The notes under the pieces are model-generated. The model worked only from the letters and a program-made list of their open reading frames with translations, was not told the origin of the DNA and searched no databases. The position numbers and the translations under genes are program-made. A DNA stretch of 64,000 nucleotides from Elymus sibiricus (lineage: Eukaryota; Streptophyta; Magnoliopsida; Poales; Poaceae). Location of the stretch: assembly GCA_039707655.1 (NCBI GenBank), contig CM077674.1, positions 237,933,904 to 237,997,903 of the forward strand, in the 5' to 3' direction. Below, one piece after another: positions 1 through 11,377 of the stretch (the stretch's first letter is position 1; every line of letters begins with the position of its first letter).

Positions 1-205
1 ACGCAAAAGCCACCCCTTTCTTGGTTAAACCCGCCTGTTTGTTTGCTGCTTCTTCGAACAGATGACCCGCCGTACTCTTGCCTAGCTACTCCCTTAAGTG
101 GGACCCTGACTTTGCAAAGTTCAAACGTCGGTATGTCATGTGAGGGCCGGCTTACAGCAGCGAGGATACTCCAAGGGCTATCACGCCGAACACTCCCTTG
201 AAGTG

Positions 206-556
206 AAACTCTTGCCTAGTTACTCCCTTAAGTGGGACCCTGACTTTGCAAACTCTTGCCTAGTTACTCCTTTAAGTGGGACCCTGACTTTGCAAACTCT
301 TGCCTAGTTACTCCCTTAAGTGGGACCCTGGCTTTGCAAACTCTTGCCTAGTTACTCCCTTAAGTGGGACCCCGAGTTTGCAAACTCTTGCCTAGTTACT
401 CCCTTAAGTGGGACCCTGACTTGCAAACTCTTGCCTAGTTACTCCCTTAAGTGGGACTCTGACTTTGCAAACTCTTGCCTAGTTACTCCCTTAAGTGGGA
501 CCCTGACTTTGCAAACTCTTGCCTAGTTACTCCCTTAAGTGGGACCCTGACTTTGC
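206..556 (+). repeat. 44-bp tandem repeat, 8 units
   Basis: Eight head-to-tail units start at 206, 250, 294, 338, 382, 425, 469 and 513. The period is 44 bp, with one 43-bp unit at 382-424 lacking a T. Each unit contains TTAAGTGGGACCCTGACTTT with only scattered substitutions. A further partial copy lies at about 83-118, separated by unrelated sequence. The array lies in the Gypsy-A interior. It creates an artificial repeat-encoded reading frame at 320-526 that I do not regard as a gene. Confidence 0.95.
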
Positions 557-560
557 AAAA

Positions 561-1109
561 AAATTATGGTTTTCGGTTACAGGTTATCTTCAATGTTTAT
601 GATTGGCCATGAGCCGCCGGTTCCATATTACACCGGTTACATCTTAACATTTACAAGTTTCCTTATGCTGGTTTAAGTCGCCCCGGAAGCAGAGTCTATA
701 ACGTCGAGCCTCGAAAGCCGACATTTCTTATACTCTGTTATCATACACATACATACTCATATATTGCGTCATCATTGCATCATCATACAATGCATCATAC
801 ATGCATAAACATATTTGTTTATATTGCAGGAGCCGGTTTTCAAACCGGGTTACATTGTAACTCTGCAGGAACAAACAAATCTTTAATAGCCTAAATGGCT
901 TGATCTTCATCATGGTTTATCATAACCAGTATTAAATGATTGAGATATCAATTCTCCTATTTTCTCGGGGTACAAATCCAGTCGGGTCACATATAATACC
1001 TGGTCACTTAAATGACCGGGTTTTTCAGTATTCAACATGTGCTTTTTGGAGGACTACAACACTTATGGATTTCTTCATACATAATTGTCGGGTTACATTA
1101 CAACCACGG
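561..1109 (+). other. Gypsy-A interior, non-coding
   Basis: AT-moderate sequence between the 44-bp array and the Gypsy-B insertion, with several short 'ACCGGTTACA/ACCGGGTT' echoes (about 630-650, 835-850, 1010-1020). No convincing gene. The 5 bp before the Gypsy-B insertion (CACGG, 1105-1109) nearly match the 5 bp after it (CACGA, 11265-11269). Confidence 0.6.
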
Positions 1110-2625
1110 TGATGACCCGCAAGCGCACGGGGTACAATTGTAGTCCTTTTGATAAGTAAGAATGTCGATCCCAACGAGGAGCAGAAGGAAATGACAAGCG
1201 GATTTCAGCAAGGTAATTTCTGCAGGCACTTAAATAGCGGTAACAAGTGTTTAGTAGCAAAGTGTTTCGTAACGAGCAAGTAACGGGGATGGTGACAAGT
1301 ATGCAGCAAGGTAGCCCAATCCTTTCGTGGCAAAGGACAGGCCGGAACGGTTTCTAATAGAGAGCAAAGTGTTCTTGATGGTACACGGGAATTCATCTAG
1401 TCACTTTCATCATGCTTAGTTGTTCGGTGTTCGTTACTTTGATAGTTTGGTATGTGGGTGGACCGGTGCCTAGGTATTGTTCTTACTTCAACAAATAACC
1501 TACTTATGATTAACCCCCTCGCAAGCATCCACAACTACGAGAAAGAATTAAGATATACATCTAACCATAGCATTAAACTTTGGGTGTCCAAATCAGCCCC
1601 TTACGAAGTAACACATGAACTAGGGTTTAAGCTTCTGTCACTCTAGCAACCCATCATCCAATAACTACTCCACAATGCATTCCCTTAGGCCCAAGAGTGG
1701 TGAAGTGTCATGTAGTCGACGTTCACATGACACCACTAAGGGAATCACAACATACATAATATCAAAATACCGAACAATGTCAATTTCACATGATTACTTG
1801 CAACGTGATTTCTCCCGTGACCTCAAGAACGAAGTAAACTACTCACACATGGCAAACATGTTCAAGATCAGAGAGGTAATGAATATGAATATGGATCTGA
1901 ACATAATCTCTTCCACCAAATAAACCATCAAGTATCAACTACAAGGAGTAATCAATACTGCTAGCAACCCCCCAGGTACCAATCTGAGGTTTGAGATCAA
2001 GATCGGATACAAGAGATGAACTAGGGTTTTAGATGAGATGGTGCTGTTGAAGAGGATGATGAAGATAACTCCCCCCAAGATGGGAGAGTTGCTGGAAATG
2101 ATGATGACGATGATTTCCCCTTCCGGGAGGGAAGTTCCCCCGGTGGAATCTGCCCGCCGGAGGGCAAAAGTGCTCCTGCCCAAAGTTCCGCCTCGAGACG
2201 GCGGCGCTTCGTCCCGAAAGTCCTCTCCTGATTTTTTCCAGGTCAGAGACGATGATATACCAGAAGGAGGGCCTCGGAGGCTTGATGGGCTGGGCAACAC
2301 CCACCTGGCCGCGCCAGGGGGGCCTGGCCCGGCCAGGGGAGTGTTGCTCACCCCCTAGGCCCCCTCCGGTAGTTCTTTGCTCCAGTATTTTTCATTTATT
2401 CCAAAATAATTCTCCGTGGAATTTCAGCCCAGTTGGATTTGTGCAGAATAGGTATCCTGACGATGCTTTTTCAGGTCCAGATTTCCAGCTGCCGGATTTC
2501 TCCCTTCTTGTGCATTCCTTGCAAATTATGAGAGAAAAGGCATTAGAATTACTCCAAAAGGCTTTATTATACAAGAAAACATTATAAATAGCAGTAGGTA
2601 AACATGATGCAAAATGGACATATCG
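1110..2625 (-). repeat. Gypsy-B 3' LTR
   Basis: It matches 9749-11264 throughout, at the same 1516-bp length, with scattered substitutions (for example GCAAGCGCAC versus ACAAGCACAC near the edge, a CpG-type change). Its outer end begins TGATGACCC at 1110. The inner end is TATCG, where the partner has TATCA. A polypurine tract lies on the minus strand just inside (2626-2637, reading AGCTTGGGGGAG). A GC-rich foldback block lies at 2292-2345. Small plus-strand ORFs here are shadows. Confidence 0.93.
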
Positions 2626-4188
2626 GCTCCCCCAAGCTTAGACCTCGCTTGTCCTCAAGCAAAAACAGAAATCGAACAAACATGCCCACATGCTTTGAGA
2701 GAGAGAGGAGTCAATAAAAACAAGATACGGACATAGAAGCATCATGCTCATTATTATAACAGCAAGGAATTCTAACTAGAAACTCTTCTCATAACTATTT
2801 CATCATATACTTCTCATGAACAAGTATAAATTCATCACAACATTGAAGTAGGAAGCATAAACCTCATTGAAAGCCAACAAACTATGTTCTCAGTCAACTT
2901 TGCAACTACAATTCATCACACTTTCAGGAAGAGTCACACATATGAGCTCTTAAGCAAGTCTACATACTCAACCATCATTTGATCTTCTATGATTGCTAAC
3001 ACTCATGGCTTTCCCATGAACAAAAAGCCTCAACCGGACACAGAGAAAGATAGGGGCTTATATTTGCCACCCAACATATTCACCTCAAGGGTGAGGTCAA
3101 CAATAATAATTCATGCTCATTCATATTCAACTGGACATATGTGCCTGGATCTTTCTTCCCCACATGATGCTTGCCAAGATAGAGGGAGGATAGGAATACT
3201 TTGACTCAACAGAAAAGTAAAAACATAAAAGTAAAAGATAGGCCCTTCACAGAGGGAAGTAGAGGTTGTCATGCGCTTATTTGTTTGTGTGCCAAACCCC
3301 TTAATGCAAAAGAACGTCACGTTGTATTGCCCATTATGATGACAACCTTATTATGCTGTCCGTCACTTTTATCTTTGCCATCTTAAGTTCGTACAACGCT
3401 CAATTTTCTCTTACACTAAATGATCCAACACTTTTAGAAGCAATTTTTATTGCCTTATTGCACCGATGACAACTTACTTGAAGGATCTTACTCAATCCAT
3501 AGGTAGGTATGGTGGACTCTCGAAAACAAGGTTTGGGTTGAGGGTTTTTGGATGCACAAGTAGTATCTCTACTTGGTGCGGAATTTTGGCTAGAGAAGGT
3601 ATTGGGCAAGCACCACATGTTAAAGGATCCATGACAATATAACTTCTATGTGAATATGGGCAAACATAAAGCATCAAGTTGTCTTCCTTGTCCAGTGTCA
3701 ACTATTTTGACACAAAATTTTGATGGGGGCTCACAATCATAAAAGGTGTTCGTGATAGTATATTTGCATGCAAATCTTCTCTTCCTTTATTACTTTTTCA
3801 TGAATTGCATCATTGACTAATGCTATGTTTGTCACTCTCCAACAAAATTTACTACTTGTACTTTTATTTTTGTGGTGTCATTACTCACCATAAGATTAAC
3901 ATTTGATCCTTTCACATAACTATTTTATTTTTCTTTTCAAGCAACACACAAGTAAAGAGAACAAAATTCAAACTAATCTTTATTATATATCACGAACTCG
4001 ATTACAAAGAGAGATCACTAAGCAAGCACTCGAAGCAAAAGGATCGAACTAAACTCTTATTCAACTAAGCAAAAGCAAACTCAAGATCAAACTAGGAAAA
4101 ATAAAAGCAAGGATAGTGTGGGTGATACGATACCGGGGCAGCTCCCCCAAGCTTGGCCTTGGCCAAGGGGAGTGCCCATACCATAAGA
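2626..4188 (-). other. Gypsy-B 3' untranslated interior
   Basis: About 1.5 kb between the extra ORF and the 3' LTR. It begins with the PPT context 'CTCCCCCAAGCTTAG' followed by 'CTTGTCCTCAAGCAA', the same wording seen beside the 3' LTR of Gypsy-C (25149-25190). It has no domain I recognise. Short ORFs at 2989-3386 and 3400-3701 lack family features and I treat them as chance. Confidence 0.7.
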
Positions 4189-4575
4189 TCAAGTCTCCTT
4201 CTTCGGTGATGAAGGAGTTGGTGATGGCGTAGAGAGTGCGGCCTCCATCAGAGCTCGGTATCTACGGATAATGTCTTGAAGGTCGGTGATGTGCTTCTCC
4301 AACAGAATATTCACACGAGTGAGATGCTTGTTTTGGACACGAGTCACTTCAAACATCCTGAAAGCCTCAATTGCAGCAGGGGTTAGATGCTCATAATAAG
4401 GTAGAAGGATGTCTTCCTCCTCCTCAGGAAGGGCTTGATCCAGTGCTGGGGCTCGATCTTCAGCAGTGTCCTTGTCCTTGGCCACCACGAGAACCTCCTC
4501 CGGAACTTCTGCTTTCAGCTCCATCTTCATCAACCAAGCATCTTCCTTCCCATTGTTGGAGGAGGGGGAAGACAT
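4189..4575 (-). CDS. extra ORF of Gypsy-B downstream of integrase, function unknown
   Basis: The open frame runs 4704-4189 (171 codons). The methionine at 4575 is the more natural start, because the 43 residues before it read like leader and the protein from MSSPSSNNGK onward has a composition of its own. From there about 128 residues follow: an acidic stretch rich in E, D and A, then a helical, leucine-spaced part (about residues 60-110) that could form a coiled coil, and a serine/proline/lysine tail. I do not recognise the family. It is intact, unlike gag-pol, and follows an LTR-like segment (4705-4921). Athila-group elements often carry an extra ORF between integrase and the 3' LTR; this one shows no membrane segment, so an env-like role is not supported. 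Confidence 0.5.
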   Translation of the reverse strand: MSSPSSNNGKEDAWLMKMELKAEVPEEVLVVAKDKDTAEDRAPALDQALPEEEEDILLPYYEHLTPAAIEAFRMFEVTRVQNKHLTRVNILLEKHITDLQDIIRRYRALMEAALSTPSPTPSSPKKET

Positions 4576-4704
4576 GATGCCTAGCTTTGCAAAACCCTGA
4601 CGGAAAGCAGCAAAAAGGAGACCAGAAGATTTCTCCGCGATATGGAGGTTAACAGGTTCGGGAGGTATATAAAGAATTTTTACCGACATAAAGGAGTATT
4701 CCAC

Positions 4705-4921
4705 AAGAAAACGGAGTCCGGAAGGTGCACGAGGTGGGCAACACCCACCTGGCCGCGCCTGGGGTGCCTGGCGTGGCCAGGGGGTGTTCCCCTCCTCGGT
4801 TGCCTTCCTGGCTGTTTATTAATTTCCTAATTTTTAAAATATTCCAAAACTGACAGAAAGTATTTTTGTAAATTTTTCGGAGTCCGTTTACTTACCGTAT
4901 CACGTACCTCCTTTATTTCAG
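4705..4921 (-). promoter_or_regulatory. LTR-like internal segment before the extra ORF of Gypsy-B
   Basis: This stretch repeats the layout found inside the Gypsy-B LTRs. On the minus strand an AT-rich run is followed by a GC-rich foldback block (about 4735-4792), with the same 'CAACACCCACCTGGCC' wording as the LTR blocks at 2292-2345 and 10931-10986. The ORF begins directly after it. I infer a duplicated LTR fragment that could act as an internal promoter or leader. No TATA box is certain. Confidence 0.45.
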
Positions 4922-6363
4922 CTATTCTGGAGTGTTCCGGTAGGACTCCCTTATGTGTTCTTCCGGTGTCATGGTCTGAATAACATTGCTTTCAACATTT
5001 ATTGGCGTACCTGAGATATAATGCTTAATTCTTTGACCATTGACCACCTTCGGGTTAGTGCCTTCGGGATTATTTATTTTATTGCTCCAGAACGATAGAC
5101 CTCTTCGATAACATAAGGTCCTTCCCATTTAGAGAGAAGCTTACCTGCAAAAAATCTAAAACGAGAGTTGTACAATAAAACATATTCTCCTACCTTGAAC
5201 TCTCGCTTTTGGATTTTCCTATCATGCCATCTTTTGACTTTCTCTTTAAAGAGCTTGGCATTTTCATACGCCTGGGTCCTCCACTCATCTAGCGAGCTAA
5301 TGTCGAATAACCTCTTCTCTCCGGCTAGCTTAAAGTCATAATTGAGCTCTTTGATTGCCCAATATGCTTTGTGTTCTAACTCAAGAGGCAAATGACAAGC
5401 TTTGCCATGAACCATTTTGTATGGAGACATACCCATGGGATTTTTATATGCTGTCCTATAGGCCCAAAGTGCATCGTCTAATTTCTTAGACCAATTCTTA
5501 CGAGACCTATTGACGATTTTCTGTAAAATCAACTTTATTTCCCTATTACTAAGCTCTACTTGACCACTAGACTGGGGGTGATAGGGTGACGCAATTCTAT
5601 GGTTAACATCGTACTTAGCAAGCATCTTACAGAAAGCTCCGTGAATGAAGTGTGAACCACCGTCAGTCATAAGGTACCTAGGGACACCAAACCTCGGAAA
5701 TATAACTTCCTTAAGCATCTTAATGGAGGTGTTATGATCAGCACTACTAGTTGGGATGGCTTCCACCCACTTAGTGACATAATCTACAGCAACCAAAATG
5801 TGTGTGTACCCATTGGAAGAAGGAAAAGGTCCCATGTAATCGAAACCCCAAACATCGAAAGGTTCTACCACAAGAGAATAATTCATTGGCATTTCCTGAC
5901 GCTTACCAATATTACCTATACGCTGACATTCATCGCAAGATGAGACAAACTTACGTGCGTCCTTAAAGAGAGTAGGCCAATAAAAACCAGATTGTAGTAC
6001 CTTGTGAGCGGTTCTATCTCGGGCATGATGCCCTCCATAGGCCTCGGAGTGACACTTCCGCAAGATTTGTTCTTGCTCATGCTCAGGTACACAACATCTA
6101 ATAATACCATCTACTCCTTCTTTATAGAGATGAGGATCATCCCAAAAGTAGTGCCTCAAATCATAGAAGAATTTCTTCTTCTGTTGATATGTGAAACTAG
6201 GAGGCAAATACTTGGCAACGATGAAATTAGCATAATCAGTATACCAAGGAGTGCTACGAGAAACATTAATGACCGCTAATTGCTCATCGGGAAAACTATC
6301 ATTAATAGGTAGCGGGTCATCAAGAATGTTCTCTAGCCTAGACAGGTTGTCAGCTATGGGATT
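4922..6363 (-). pseudogene. pol: Gypsy-B integrase (pol 3' part), broken
   Basis: The frame stays open from 6363 to 5074 after the RNase H stop. Visible in order are a zinc-binding H-H-C-C region ending CDECQR, then the DDE catalytic core with the first Asp in FDYMGPF, the second in TDGGSHF and the Glu in QVELSNRE, then a basic C-terminal part ending in the EYVLLY...KWEGPY strand typical of Gypsy integrase tails. A one-base frameshift near 5080-5100 moves the last roughly 55 residues to the frame ending at 4922. No chromodomain is seen, in keeping with an Athila-like rather than chromovirus element. Confidence 0.9.
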
Positions 6364-8303
6364 CTAAGCTCCCTTTCTATCAATAATATGCAAATCAAAC
6401 TCCTGAAGCAAGAGAACCCACCTAATAAGCCTAGGCTTAGCGTCTTTCTTTTCCATAAGGTACTTGATAGCAGCGTGATCGGTGTGAACAATCACTTTGG
6501 AATCAACAATATAGGATCTAAATTTATCGCAAGCAAACACGACTGCTAAAAATTCCTTCTCAGTGGTGGCATAGTTCCTTTGGGCACTATCTAAAGTTTT
6601 GCTAGCATAATGAATGACATTCAATTTCTTGTCTACTCTTTGCCCAAGAACAGCCCCAACAGCATAATCACTAGCATCACACATAATTTCAAAGGGTAGG
6701 TTCCAATCAGGTGGCTGAACGATAGGTGCAGAAACTAAAGCTTTCTTGAGTGTATCAAAGGCTTCTACACAATCATCATCAAAAACAAAGGGAACATCCT
6801 TTTGCAAAAGATTTGTAAGAGGCCTAGAAATTTTAGAAAAGTCCTTAATAAATCTCCTATAGAAACCAGCATGACCAAGAAAACTACGAATACCTTTGAT
6901 GTCACGAGGACATGGCATCTTCTCAATTGCATCAACCTTGGCTTGGTCCACTTCAATACCACGCTCAGAAATTTTATGACCCAAGACAATGCCTTCATTA
7001 ACCATAAAGTGGCACTTCTCCCAATTCAAGACAAGGCTGGTTTGCTCACATCTCTGCAAAACTCAATCAAGGTTGCTCAAGCAATCATCAAAAGAAGTTC
7101 CATAGACAAAAAAGTCATCCATGAAAACCTCAACAATCTTTTCACAAAAATCAGAGAATATAGCAGTCATGCATCATTGAAAGGTAGCAGGTGCATTACA
7201 TAAACCAAAAGGCATACGTCTATAAGCATAAGTTCCAAAAGGGCAAGTAAAAGTGGTTTTCTCCTGATCGGGTTGTGACATAGGTATTTGAGAAAACCCA
7301 GAATAACCATCTAAAAAGCAAAAGTGTGTGTGCTTTGATAACCTCTCTAGCATTTGATCAATAAAAGGCAAGGGGTAATGATCTTTCCTAGTAGCCTTAT
7401 TCAACTTCCTATAATCAATTACCATCCTATAGCCAGTAACTACTCTCTGAGGAATAAGCTCATTCTTATCATTTGGCACAACAGTGATGCCTCCCTTCTT
7501 AGGGACACAATGAACAGGACTTACCCATCTACTATCAGCTATGGGATAGATTATACCTGCTTCCAGAAGCTTTAATATTTCATTTCTTACCACTTCCTTC
7601 ATTTTTGGATTCAACCGACGTTGGTGATCAACAACCGGTTTAGCACCAGGCTCCATATTGATCTTGTGCTGATAGAGAGTGGACTAATGCCCTTAAGATC
7701 ATCAAGAGTATATCCAATAGCGGCACGGTGCTTCCTCAAAACTTTCAATAATCTTTCTTCTTCATGTTCTGAAAGGTTAGCACTAATAATAACAGGATAT
7801 ATCTTTTTGTCATCAAGATAAGCATATTTCAAAGTATGAGGCAATTGCTTTAATTCAAACACGGGATCGCCTTTAGGTGGAGGAGGTCCTCCTAGAGTTT
7901 CGACAGGCAAGTTGTGTTTGAGTATAGGAGGCTGATGAAAGAATTCTCTATCTATTTCATCCCTCTCTCGCATGTGCATATCATTCTCGTGTTCTAGCAA
8001 GTATTGTTCTAACGGATCGGTGGGAGATACAGCAATAGAAGCGAGACCAATGATCTCATCTTTGCTTGAAGGTTCCTCCCTATGTGGTTTCCTATTAAAC
8101 TTAGAGAAATTGAACTCATGAGAATCACCACCAAAACTAACACCAACGATTTGTTTTTCACAATCTATCTTAGCATTGACGGTGTTCAAGAAAGTTCTAC
8201 CAAAGATAATGGGACAAAAGTCATCTTGTGGGGAACCAAGAACTAAAATCAGTAGGGTATTTTGTTTTCCCACACAAGACTTCAACATCTCTAATGATCC
8301 CAA
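6364..8303 (-). pseudogene. pol: Gypsy-B protease end, reverse transcriptase and RNase H, broken
   Basis: The protease C-terminus (8303-7700) holds the FGRTFLNT strand. RT follows in the frame opening at 7656, with YPIADSRWVSPVHCVPKKGG, FLDGYSGFSQI and the RMPFGLCNAPATFQ block. The catalytic FMDDF lies about 30 codons after an in-frame TGA at 7174-7176. A second TGA at 7063-7065 follows. RNase H covers the frame 7059-6364, with [12 protein letters not shown], the conserved E of TTEKEF and [10 protein letters not shown], and ends at TAG 6364-6366. A small frameshift near 7665-7680 joins the two upper frames. Both TGA codons stand where Arg (CGA) is usual, as expected from deamination of methylated CpG. 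Confidence 0.92.
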
Positions 8304-9642
8304 GTGGTTGGATGGTGTCTCTATTTGCTAGTTTAATAGTAACGTCTATGTCTTCTATTTCAGCAGGTGCTATATCATTCATAATTTCTTGGTACAAGGA
8401 AATAGGAATATCACTCACGCTAGCACCAATATCACACAAGCTATGATAACAATGATCTCCTATCTTAACTGAGATAACGGGCATGCCAACAATGGGTTTG
8501 TGTTTGTCCCTTTTGTCGGGTCTAGCAATTCTAGCGGAGTTCTCACAGAAGTATATGACATGCCCATCAACATTTTCTACTAAGAGATTTTTAACCATAG
8601 CAACGCTAGGTTCTACCTTAATTTGTTCAGCGGGCTTTGGTGCTCTAATTTGACTCTTGCGAACGGTAGTTGGTACCTTCGCATGTTCCTTTATCCTAAC
8701 TGGGAATGGTGGTTTTTCAATATAAGCTGTAGGAACAACAGAGTCAACATTATAGAGGATAGTTTCCTCTCTAGCTATTGGTGGTTCTTTGACTACTTCT
8801 CTAATAGGTGGGTGATATTTGAACCACTTCTCCTTGGGGAGATCAACGTGAGAAGCAAATGATTCACATAAAGTAGCTACTATCTTAGAGTCAAGGCCAT
8901 ATTTAGTGCTAATCTTATGAAAAGTATCGGAAAGCATAAAAGATTTAACACAATCATACTCAAGTTTTATACATGACTCTTTACCTTCGTCGAGTTCCCA
9001 ATCTTCAAAGTTGTGTTTAATTCTTTCCAAAAGATCCCACCTGAATTCAGTAGTCTTCTTCATGAAAGAACCGGTACAAGAAGTATCGAGCATGGTTTGA
9101 TCATTATGAGAAAGCCGAGCATAGAAATTCTGAACAATCATTTCTCTTGAGAGCTCATGATTGGGGCATGAATATAACATTGACTTAAGCCTCCCCCAAG
9201 CTAGAGCGATGCTTTCTCCTTCACGAGGCCAAAAATTATATATGAAATTACGATCACGATGAACTAGATGCATATGATAGAATTTCTGGTGAAACTCCAT
9301 TTTCAATCGGTTCCAGTTCCAAGATCCAATATCATCGCATAGCCTATACCATGTCAATGCTTTTCCCTTCAAAGATAAAGGGAAAACCTTCCTCTTAGAT
9401 TCATCTCTGGATAACCCTGCAAGCTTAAACAATCCACAAATTTCATCCACATACAACAAGTGCATATCGGGATGCTTAGTTCCATCTCCTGCATAAGGAT
9501 TAGCTAGCAGTTGTTCCAACATACCCGAATGAAACTCATAATAAATATTTTCAGTAGGTCCAGTAGGTTGAGGGGCAACTAATTGTGGTTCCGAACGAGG
9601 TGAAGATACCCCGAACAAAGCCCTCAATGGATTAGATTCCAT
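8221..9642 (-). pseudogene. gag: Gypsy-B gag and start of protease
   Basis: A 473-codon open frame. Residues about 60-200 form a retrotransposon-gag (capsid) domain with KGKALTWY, then EFHQKF and the LAWGRLKSML block. The region around residue 400 holds a pepsin-type active site reading CDIGASVSDIP. The frame then ends at 8221 because one T is missing in a T run near 8245-8250; protease continues in the frame 8303-7611. No zinc knuckle is apparent. The ATG at 9642 lies about 80 bp inside the PBS, a suitable leader distance for gag. Confidence 0.9.
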
Positions 9643-9720
9643 AGCAGCAAGCAGCAGTAAATTTCAGCACACAAAATAATTTTTCCCTTACCAATTTCCA
9701 CTTACCAAGAGCGCTTCACT

Positions 9721-9737
9721 CCCCGGCAACGGCGCCA
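9721..9737 (-). promoter_or_regulatory. Gypsy-B primer binding site
   Basis: The minus strand reads TGGCGCCGTTGCCGGGG, 11 nt inside the 5' LTR edge at 9749. It is the tRNA-complementary start of minus-strand DNA synthesis. Gypsy-C has the same site with one change at the same 11-nt offset. Confidence 0.85.
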
Positions 9738-9748
9738 GAAAAGACCCT

Positions 9749-11264
9749 TGATGACCCACAAGCACACGGGGTACAATTGTAGTCCTTTCGATAAGTAAGA
9801 ATGTCGATCCCAACGAGGAGCAGAAGGAAATGACAAGCGGATTTCAGCAAGGTAATTTCTGCAGGCACTGAAATAGCGATAACAAGTGTTTAGTAGCAAA
9901 GTGTTTCATAACGAGCAAGTAACGGTGACGGTGACAAGTATGCAGAAAGGTAGCCCAATCCTTTCGTGGCAAAGGACAGGCCGGAACGGTTTCTAATAGA
10001 GAGCAAAGTGTTCTTGAGGGTACACGGGAATTCATCTAGTCACTTTCATCATGCTTAGTTGTTCGGTGTTCGTTACTTTGATAGTTTGGTATGTGGGTGG
10101 ACCGGTGCCTAGGTACTGTTCTTACTTGAACAAATAACCTACTTATGATTAACCCCCTCGCAAGCATCCGCAACTATGAGAAAGAATTAAGATATACATC
10201 TAACCATAGCATTAAACTTTGGGTGTCCAAATCAGCCCCTTACGAAGTAACACATGAACTAGGGTTTAAGCTTATGTCACTCTAGCAACCCATCATCCAA
10301 TAACTACTCCACAATGCATTCCCTTAGGCCCAAGAGTGGTGAAGTTTCATGTAGTCGACGTTCACATGACACCACTAAGGGAATCACAACATACATAATA
10401 TCAAAATACCGAACACATGTCAATTTCACATGATTACTTGCAACGTGATTTCTCCCGTGACCTCAAGAACGAAGTAAACTACTCACACATGGCAAATATG
10501 TTCAAGATTAGAGAGGTAATGAATATGAATATGGATCTGAACATAATCTCTTCCACCAAATAAACCATCAAGTATCAACTACAAGGAGTAATCAACACTG
10601 CTAGCAACCCCCCAGGTACCAATCTGAGGTTTGAGATCAAGATCGGATACAAGAGATGAACTAGGGTTTTAGATGAGATGGTGCTATTGAAAAGGATGAT
10701 GAAGATAACTCCCCCCAAGATGGGAGAGTTGCTGGAGATGATGATGACGATGATTTCCCCCTCCGGGGGGGAAGTTCCCCCGGCGGAATCTACCCACCGG
10801 AGGGCAAAAGTGCTCCTGCCCAAGTTCCGCCTCGAGACGGTGGCGCTTCATCCTGAAAGTCCTCTCCTGATTTTTTTCCAGGTCAGAGACGATGACATAC
10901 CAGAAGGAGGGCCTCTGGGGCTTGATGGGCTGGGCAACACCCACCTGGCCACGCCAGGGGGGCCTGGCGTGGCCAGGGGGTGTTGCTCACCCCCTGGGCC
11001 CCCTCTGGTAGTTCTTTGCTCCAGTATTTTTCATTTATTCCAAAATAATTCTCCGTGGAATTTCAGCCCAGTTGGAGTTGTGCAGAATAGGTATCCTGAC
11101 GATGCTTTTTCAGGTCCAGATTTCCAACTGCCGGATTTCTCCCTTCTTGTGCATTCCTTGCAAATTATGAGAGAAAAGGCATTATAATTACTCCAAAAGG
11201 CTTTAATATACAAGAAAACATTATAAATAACAGTAGGTGAACATGATGCAAAATGGACGTATCA
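9749..11264 (-). repeat. Gypsy-B 5' LTR
   Basis: Partner of 1110-2625, same length, ending TATCA at 11264. It drives the minus-strand gag-pol transcript. It contains the GC-rich foldback at about 10931-10986. The ORFs at 10575-11187 are counterparts of those in the other LTR and are not counted as genes. Confidence 0.93.
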
Positions 11265-11377
11265 CACGACCAAGGATTTCTTTCATCACAAAGGTATCAT
11301 CAGTTCATAGAGTGGATATGATTTTATTCTACAATGGAAGGAATAGTCCCAAGTCGCTGCAGGCACACGACCCGACA

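Larger units (their letters stand above)
1110..11264 (-). mobile_element. Gypsy-B: complete Athila-like LTR retrotransposon with broken gag-pol
   Basis: Paired 1516-bp LTRs at 1110-2625 and 9749-11264 bound a 7.1-kb interior. All coding is on the minus strand, so the 5' LTR is the right one. The order read leftwards is PBS (9721-9737), gag, protease, reverse transcriptase, RNase H, integrase, then an extra ORF at 4575-4189. In element orientation the LTR starts TGATACG and ends GTCATCA. A CACGG/CACGA flank (one mismatch) is the likely target-site duplication. The order PR-RT-RH-IN and a PBS of type TGGCGCCGTTGCC fit the Athila group of Gypsy. Stops and frameshifts in every domain make it non-functional. 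Confidence 0.93.

Noticed and set aside
320..526. 68-codon frame with repeats of 'SCLVTPLSGTLT'
   Set aside because: It is an artefact of the 44-bp tandem array being open in one frame.
206..556. CRISPR-like array
   Set aside because: Units are contiguous with no unique spacers, and the context is a plant retrotransposon.
1935..2358. Overlapping frames of 90-138 codons on both strands in the Gypsy-B LTR (also in the 5' LTR)
   Set aside because: Shadows of GC-rich LTR sequence; the partner LTR breaks or shifts the same frames.
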